Below are positions 1 through 3,645 of a DNA stretch of 7,301 nt, piece after piece. This DNA is from an uncultured Tissierellia bacterium (lineage in GTDB: Bacteria; Bacillota; Clostridia; Tissierellales; Peptoniphilaceae): assembly GCA_902489375.1 (NCBI GenBank), contig CABTZP010000067.1, positions 1-7,301 on the forward strand, in the 5' to 3' direction. The notes under the pieces were generated by a model. It saw only the letters and a program-made list of their open reading frames with translations, had not been told where the DNA came from and did no database searches. How positions within the stretch are numbered: position 1 is the stretch's first letter; each line of letters opens with the position of its first letter. Position numbers and translations under genes: made by a program.

Positions 1-1
1 C

Positions 2-1114
2 CGGGTGGGGGAATTTTACCGGTATGAAAACGCCAATCCCCTCCGGGGGAACCATAAGCTGAGCCTTTTGGCGACGCAGGCGTACGAGGACGGAAGAGAA
101 AAGGTCAAAGAGCTTCTTAACGCCCGGCAAAAGGAAGAGATTCTTTTTACCCGCAACGCCTCCGAATCTCTGAACCTGGTTTCCTATCTTTGGGCCCTCC
201 ATGTTTTAAAGCCGGGAGATGAGGTGTTAATTACGCGGATGGAACACCATTCCAACTGTGTAAACTGGCAGTTTGCCTGTCAAAAATCCGGTGCCATTCT
301 TCGCTACATTGATCTCGATGAAGATTTTCATCTGGACCAGAAAGATTTTCTGGAAAAACTCAATGACCGAACAAAAGTCGTCGCTTTTTCAGGCGCGTCT
401 AACGTCCTTTCCACCGTTCCCGATGCCAAGGGGATGATCGAAAAAATCCATCAAAAAGGAGCCATCGCCGTGATGGACGCGGCCCAGGCAGCCCCCCATG
501 AAAAACTGGATGTTCAAGATCTGGACTGCGATTTCCTGGCTTTTTCAGGCCATAAGATGCTTTCTCCTTTTGGAATCGGCGTTCTCTATGGAAAACGGGA
601 AATCCTGGAGAAGATTCCGCCCTTCCTCTATGGCGGGGAAATGATCGAATATGTCCAGGACCTCGAGTCCTCCTTTGCCCCCTTGCCCTACAAGTTTGAG
701 GCCGGAACCCAGAATGTGGGCGGAGTTGTGGGCTTAAGCGCGGCGATTGACTATCTTAATGCCATTGGACTTGAAAAGATCGAAAGATATGAAAAAGCCC
801 TGGCCGAATACTGCGCCATCCGTTTACGTGAAATTCCAGGAACAGAGCTTTATCGTCCCCAATCTGGCCCGCGCGGCGCGGCCGTCGCCTTTAACCTGGA
901 TCAAATTCATCCCCATGATGTCTCGACCATTGTCGATACAAAAGGCGTTGCCATCCGAAGCGGTCATCACTGCACCCAGCCTCTCCACCGGTATCTTGGG
1001 ATCTCAGCGTCCTGCCGGGCCAGTGTTGCCTTCTATAATACAAAAAAGGAAGTGGACCAGCTGATTGAAGCCCTCCAGTACACCCGGGAGGTCATGGGCT
1101 TTAAGGAGGCTTAA
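2..1114 (+). CDS. sufS: SufS, cysteine desulfurase (5' end cut by window edge)
   Basis: PLP-dependent group II cysteine desulfurase. It takes sulfur from L-cysteine as an enzyme persulfide, releasing alanine, and passes it to SufU for cytosolic Fe-S cluster assembly. The frame is open to the left edge, and the first readable residues (FYRYENANPLRGNHKLS) match family sequence some 40 residues into the protein, so the GTG at position 5 is internal, not the start. Visible landmarks: DAAQAAPHEKLD in the cofactor domain; SGHKML with the Schiff-base lysine at codon 554-556; FEAGTQNVGG; and SGHHCTQPL with the catalytic cysteine at codon 971-973, near the C-terminus as in other SufS proteins. It ends with TAA one base before sufU, so the two are surely coupled. 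The usual suf partners (sufC, sufB, sufD) are probably upstream, outside the window. IscS/NifS is less likely because of the SufU neighbour and the HHC motif context. Confidence 0.95.
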   Translation, partial: RVGEFYRYENANPLRGNHKLSLLATQAYEDGREKVKELLNARQKEEILFTRNASESLNLVSYLWALHVLKPGDEVLITRMEHHSNCVNWQFACQKSGAILRYIDLDEDFHLDQKDFLEKLNDRTKVVAFSGASNVLSTVPDAKGMIEKIHQKGAIAVMDAAQAAPHEKLDVQDLDCDFLAFSGHKMLSPFGIGVLYGKREILEKIPPFLYGGEMIEYVQDLESSFAPLPYKFEAGTQNVGGVVGLSAAIDYLNAIGLEKIERYEKALAEYCAIRLREIPGTELYRPQSGPRGAAVAFNLDQIHPHDVSTIVDTKGVAIRSGHHCTQPLHRYLGISASCRASVAFYNTKKEVDQLIEALQYTREVMGFKEA

Positions 1115-1115
1115 G

Positions 1116-1610
1116 ATGGCTGATATTCGTCACGTCTATTCACAAATCGTTATGCAGCACGCCTATAAATCGGATTATCACAAAGAAATGGATGATCCGA
1201 CAAAGAGCGTCCTCGGCCATAATCCCTCCTGTGGAGATGAAATTACACTTCATTTAAAACTCAATGGCAAGGTCATTGAAGAGGCTTCCTTTACCGGTCA
1301 CGGCTGTGCCATTTCCCAGGCATCTACTTCCCTGATGTGCCAATTGATCGAAGGAGAGACCATTGATCAGGCAAGAAAGCAGGTGGGCGATTTTATTGGT
1401 ATGATAAAGGGAACAAAAACCGACATGGATGAGCTGGAAGATTCCATCGGAGATGCCATCGCGCTCCAGGATATTTCCCATATGCCCCAGAGGGTCAAGT
1501 GCGCGGAGCTTGCCTGGCGAACTCTGGGGGATCTGATTGATGAAGAGAAGGGATTCAATCAGGGAAAAGACCAGCTTGGCCAAAGTTTGAAAGAAAGGCG
1601 TCCTGAGTAG
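1116..1610 (+). CDS. sufU: SufU, zinc-dependent sulfurtransferase / Fe-S assembly protein
   Basis: A 164-residue IscU-fold protein. In Gram-positives SufU uses a bound zinc to accept persulfide sulfur from SufS and feed the SufBCD scaffold. The family metal ligands are all present: Cys39 and Asp41 in NPSCGDE, Cys64 in GHGCAISQAS, and Cys129 in RVKCAELAW. The long stretch between the second and third cysteines (about residues 75-125) is the SufU-type insertion that separates it from IscU. The frame is open upstream to an ATG at 1065 inside sufS, but I chose the ATG at 1116: an AAGGAGG Shine-Dalgarno at 1103-1109 sits 6 bases before it, and the protein then begins MADIRHVYSQIV, as expected for the family. 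The Shine-Dalgarno lies in the last codons of sufS, which favours coupled translation. The C-terminal ~20 residues (GFNQGKDQLGQSLKERRPE) are a charged tail past the conserved fold. Confidence 0.95.
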   Translation: MADIRHVYSQIVMQHAYKSDYHKEMDDPTKSVLGHNPSCGDEITLHLKLNGKVIEEASFTGHGCAISQASTSLMCQLIEGETIDQARKQVGDFIGMIKGTKTDMDELEDSIGDAIALQDISHMPQRVKCAELAWRTLGDLIDEEKGFNQGKDQLGQSLKERRPE

Positions 1611-1673
1611 AATATCCCTGACCCTCATGATCAATGAAAAGCAACCGGACAAGGGGAGGATCCACTGGGACGA

Positions 1674-2627
1674 ATGGGGAAGAAAATGGAGAACCGAAAT
1701 CAGGCCGACAGAAGAAGGCAAGAGCGAAGGAGAAGAGCCGCAATCCAAAGACGCAGGGCAAAGAAGCGCGCGATGCTAATCGGATTAGTTCTTCTTTTGG
1801 TCCTTCTTGTCGCTTTTCTGGTTAAAAAAAAGAAAAAAGACCGCTCGGTCCCGATGCCCTCAGATCAGACCCAAGAGGAAAAGACCGTGTCCGGGACAGA
1901 GCTTTTTCCTAGGGACCCAAAAGTTGGCCAAAAGCCCCTGATCATCCCGGAAGGAATCGCCAAAGGCACTTCCCTCTACCCCTATGTGGACCTTCCGGAT
2001 TTTTTGCAGGCCCAGGCCTATGTGGACCTCCCCCCGGAACTTCGGGCCAAGTGCGACAAATACCCTGAGGCAAAGCCTTCCATTTTAAAATATGACCAAT
2101 GGAAAAAGCATCCCCCTGTCATCAGTGCTGACCATGTTCGCTATGTGGGAAAATTTCCCAATGCCATCCAGTGGGACCCGATGTGGGGCTTTACCCGATA
2201 CGGGCAGGGATGGATGGCCGTCAACGGCTGCGGTCCGACGACCTTTTCGAATATCGTGGTCGGCTTGACCGGAAAAAGAGACTTTACCCCTTATGAAGCT
2301 GCCCGATACTGTGAAAAGCATAAGTACAGCGGGACCGGCACCTTTGCTTCCCTTTTTGACTTTGGCCTTGAGGAATTCGGTCTTCGCTCCCGACGGATTG
2401 TTTTTAATGAACAGATCCTTCAGGATGAGTTAAAGAAGGGCAATGTCGTCTGCATTCTCTCGGTTGGGGGAACCTTTGCCATAGGCAATCACTATGTTTT
2501 CATTCAAGGGAAGGATGCCGATGGTTATATCGTCAATGATCCCAACTCCCCCAAAAACACCGATCAGAGGTGGAGTTTTCAGAGCGTTCATCAGGCCGCC
2601 TCGATTGCCTGGGCCATTGGAAAATAG
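1674..2627 (+). CDS. Membrane-anchored C39-like cysteine peptidase, extracytoplasmic
   Basis: A 317-residue protein. Residues 1-33 are extremely basic (runs such as RRRQERRRR and RRRAKKR). Residues 34-50 are one hydrophobic helix (MLIGLVLLLVLLVAFLV), followed by KKKKK. This looks like an uncleaved N-in signal anchor placing the rest outside the cell. Residues 51-150 are a linker with repeated YVDLP. The catalytic domain (about 155-317) matches the Peptidase_C39_2 type: IQWDPMWG with a possible oxyanion Gln166, NGCGPTT with Cys186, GNHYVF with His273, and VNDPNSP with Asp289. The substrate is unknown; no ABC transporter is attached, so it is not a bacteriocin exporter. The start is uncertain: the best Shine-Dalgarno (AGGGGAGGA, 1652-1660) is 13 bases from the ATG at 1674, which is long, and an in-frame ATG at 1686 is an alternative. 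It follows sufU by 63 bases with no visible terminator, so cotranscription is possible but a functional link is not shown. Confidence 0.85.
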   Translation: MGKKMENRNQADRRRQERRRRAAIQRRRAKKRAMLIGLVLLLVLLVAFLVKKKKKDRSVPMPSDQTQEEKTVSGTELFPRDPKVGQKPLIIPEGIAKGTSLYPYVDLPDFLQAQAYVDLPPELRAKCDKYPEAKPSILKYDQWKKHPPVISADHVRYVGKFPNAIQWDPMWGFTRYGQGWMAVNGCGPTTFSNIVVGLTGKRDFTPYEAARYCEKHKYSGTGTFASLFDFGLEEFGLRSRRIVFNEQILQDELKKGNVVCILSVGGTFAIGNHYVFIQGKDADGYIVNDPNSPKNTDQRWSFQSVHQAASIAWAIGK

Positions 2628-2701
2628 AGGAAATATCAGCTAAAACACAAGTCTCATCGACAGAAAAAAGAAAATTTAGCCGATTTTTTGCAATAAGATT
2701 A

Positions 2702-2730
2702 TTTTTTTTCGAATGGGATATATTTATAGT
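2702..2730 (+). promoter_or_regulatory. Candidate hpf promoter
   Basis: A run of eight T (2702-2709) sits where a -35 would be, 17 bases before TATAGT at 2725-2730; TATATT at 2719-2724 is an alternative -10. The -35 is poor against TTGACA. GGGATA at 2715-2720 also resembles the -10 of general-stress sigma-B promoters, which drive hpf in Bacillus, but no convincing sigma-B -35 is present. The gap before hpf is 124 bases and AT-rich, and it has no hairpin terminator for the upstream gene, so hpf may also receive readthrough. Confidence 0.45.
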
Positions 2731-2751
2731 AAGTAACTCGAGGAGGTTCTT

Positions 2752-3315
2752 ATGAAAGTAAATTATGTCGGGAAGAACATTACCATCCGCGATCATTTCA
2801 AGCAGGAAGTTCAAAAGAAAATTGACCGCATGGATAAGTACTTCGATCAAGACGTCGAAGCAACCGTTGTCATGGAGACCGAAGGCAATACCAAAAGGGT
2901 AGAAATCACGATTCCTATGACCGGATCAAAGACGATTTTACGGGCTGATCAATCCTCCTATGATATGCTGGAAAGCGTGGACGCCTGCATCGATTCCCTC
3001 GTTTCTCAGGTGCGCAAATATAAGACGAAGCTGATGAAAAGATTTCGTACGACAAAGAGCCGGGATATCATTTTTGAAGCCGTCGAAGATATTCCTGAGG
3101 ATGAACAAGACCGGGATGAAGAGGAGATCGTTCGTGTAAAAGAGATTGACGTGATGCCCATGACCCCGGAAGAAGCGGTTCTTCAGATGAATCTTTTGGG
3201 CCATGACTTTTTCCTCTTCCTCAATATGGAGGATGATACCTTAAGTGTGGTATATAAAAGAAAAGCAGGGAATTATGGGATGATCCTTCCCAAAGAAGGC
3301 ACGTTCGTAAAATAA
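2752..3315 (+). CDS. hpf: Long-form ribosome hibernation promoting factor
   Basis: A 187-residue long HPF (also annotated RaiA/YvyD family). Family members bind the 30S decoding region when growth slows, block mRNA and tRNA binding, and pair ribosomes into inactive 100S dimers. The N-terminal ribosome-binding domain covers about residues 1-105 (MKVNYVGKNITIRDHF; basic helix VRKYKTKLMKRFR). An acidic linker follows (110-125, EDIPEDEQDRDEEE). The C-terminal dimerisation domain is 127-181, with the signature MTPEEAVLQMNLLGHDFFLFLN and VVYKRKAGNYGMILP. The presence of this last domain makes it the long form. The start is well fixed: AGGAGG at 2741-2746 is 5 bases before the ATG. It lies upstream of secA and prfB as in B. 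subtilis, but a 330-base gap and a terminator separate it from secA, so it is probably its own unit with stationary-phase or stress control (family inference). Confidence 0.95.
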   Translation: MKVNYVGKNITIRDHFKQEVQKKIDRMDKYFDQDVEATVVMETEGNTKRVEITIPMTGSKTILRADQSSYDMLESVDACIDSLVSQVRKYKTKLMKRFRTTKSRDIIFEAVEDIPEDEQDRDEEEIVRVKEIDVMPMTPEEAVLQMNLLGHDFFLFLNMEDDTLSVVYKRKAGNYGMILPKEGTFVK

Positions 3316-3344
3316 AAAAATTTTTTTAAAAAAGGTGTTTTTTT
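3314..3344. other. A/T-tract cluster after hpf
   Basis: Directly at the hpf stop codon the sequence runs A7, T7, A6, GGTG, T7. The A6-GGTG-T7 part can form a short A:T-only stem, too weak to count as a good terminator. Such adjoining A and T tracts usually bend DNA. The last T run also forms the presumed -35 area of the next promoter-like sequence. Confidence 0.5.
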
Positions 3345-3366
3345 CAAAATCTGGGTAATATATAAG
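3338..3366 (+). promoter_or_regulatory. Candidate promoter in the hpf-secA gap
   Basis: TTTTTT (3338-3343), a 17-base spacer, and TATAAG (3361-3366) give a weak promoter with a predicted start near 3373. The surrounding sequence resembles the one before hpf: a T tract, C, an A-rich bit, TGGG, an AT-rich -10 area, then AAGTAAC (3364-3370 here, 2731-2737 before hpf). The resemblance is the main support; the -35 match to consensus is poor. Confidence 0.35.
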
Positions 3367-3399
3367 TAACAAAAGTAAATAAGAGGTCTGCAGAGCGCA

Positions 3400-3411
3400 G
3401 AACATGTGTTC
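3400..3411. promoter_or_regulatory. LexA-box-like palindrome GAAC-N4-GTTC
   Basis: GAACATGTGTTC fits the core of the Gram-positive LexA (DinR) box, GAAC-RNRY-GTTY, at every core position; the flanking bases (A and T) differ from the preferred C and G. It lies about 35 bases downstream of the candidate -10 at 3361, so LexA bound there could block elongation. The same bases can also form an RNA hairpin inside the candidate small RNA, which is an equally good explanation. Confidence 0.25.
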
Positions 3412-3486
3412 TAAAAAGAAAAAGCGATTTGGCAGGACCTCTTCCGATATAAAGGAATTTAATCATCTCATTTAATTTCTTTATGG

Positions 3487-3520
3487 ATCCCCCGCAGGAA
3501 ACGCTGCGGGGGATTTCTTG
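3487..3520 (+). terminator. Strong intrinsic terminator
   Basis: A perfect 11-base inverted repeat, ATCCCCCGCAG (3487-3497) and CTGCGGGGGAT (3504-3514), with a GAAACG loop, followed by TTCTTGTT. The GC-rich stem stands out in an AT-rich gap. On the opposite strand no T run follows the hairpin, so it acts on + strand transcripts. It ends hpf and/or the candidate small RNA and isolates secA, unless it is conditionally read through. Confidence 0.85.
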
Positions 3521-3531
3521 TTGCCAGCGCT

Positions 3532-3586
3532 TTTTTCGCAAAGGTTTTCATAAAAAAATTGCGTAAAATCGCGAAAAATGCGGAAA
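3532..3586. repeat. Phased GCG-A-tract repeats and an inverted repeat upstream of secA
   Basis: GCGTAAAATC (3561-3570), GCGAAAAATG (3571-3580) and GCGGAAAG (3580-3587) form near-repeats with a step of about ten bases, one helical turn. TTTTTCGC (3532-3539) is the exact reverse complement of GCGAAAAA (3571-3578). The block lies roughly 20-75 bases upstream of the secA -10 box, where an activator site or an UP-like element would sit. Function is not known. Confidence 0.4.
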
Positions 3587-3604
3587 GCTCCGGCCGGTTT
3601 TGTG

Positions 3605-3610
3605 TATAAT
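3605..3610 (+). promoter_or_regulatory. secA -10 box
   Basis: A consensus TATAAT, predicted to start transcription near 3617 and leave a leader of about 29 bases before the secA ATG. No good -35 exists at 16-18 bases upstream (the region is GGAAAG-like), so the promoter may depend on an activator or on the repeats upstream. The palindrome CCGGCCGG (3590-3597) sits in the spacer. Confidence 0.6.
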
Positions 3611-3645
3611 AAACTCTGTATGAGCCATTGGGAGGTATGAAAAAA

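Larger units (their letters stand above)
3372..3521 (+). ncRNA. Candidate structured small RNA or leader between hpf and secA
   Basis: About 150 bases with dense nested inverted repeats and an intrinsic terminator at the end. Stem 1: AAGAGGTC (3381-3388) with GACCTCTT (3436-3443), extended by TGC (3389-3391) with GCA (3432-3434) across one bulged G. Inside it, CGC (3396-3398) can pair GCG (3424-3426) around a hairpin AGAAC-ATGT-GTTCT (3399-3412). Stem 2: 3448-3463 with 3470-3485, sixteen positions with thirteen Watson-Crick pairs, two G-T wobbles and one mismatch, loop CATCTC. Stem 3 is the terminator at 3487-3514. A promoter-like sequence lies just upstream. I do not recognise a known family: it does not look like tRNA, 4.5S RNA or a T-box, and I cannot match it to 6S RNA. 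It could instead be the 3' UTR of hpf or a secA attenuator leader. Confidence 0.45.

Noticed and set aside
1065..1115. An upstream in-frame ATG that would extend SufU by 17 residues into sufS
   Set aside because: The ATG at 1116 has an ideal AAGGAGG Shine-Dalgarno and gives the family N-terminus; the extension is sufS sequence read in another frame.
1634..1825. A 63-codon + strand frame overlapping the start of the peptidase gene
   Set aside because: It has no good ribosome binding site and its product is the Arg-rich coding sequence read out of frame; the peptidase frame shows a real anchor and catalytic domain.
2663..2709. Possible terminator between the peptidase gene and hpf
   Set aside because: A and T runs are present but no GC-containing stem can be drawn.
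3344..3541. A 65-codon minus-strand frame across the hpf-secA gap
   Set aside because: No ribosome binding site, low-complexity composition from the inverted repeats, and no recognisable domain; it overlaps the terminator.
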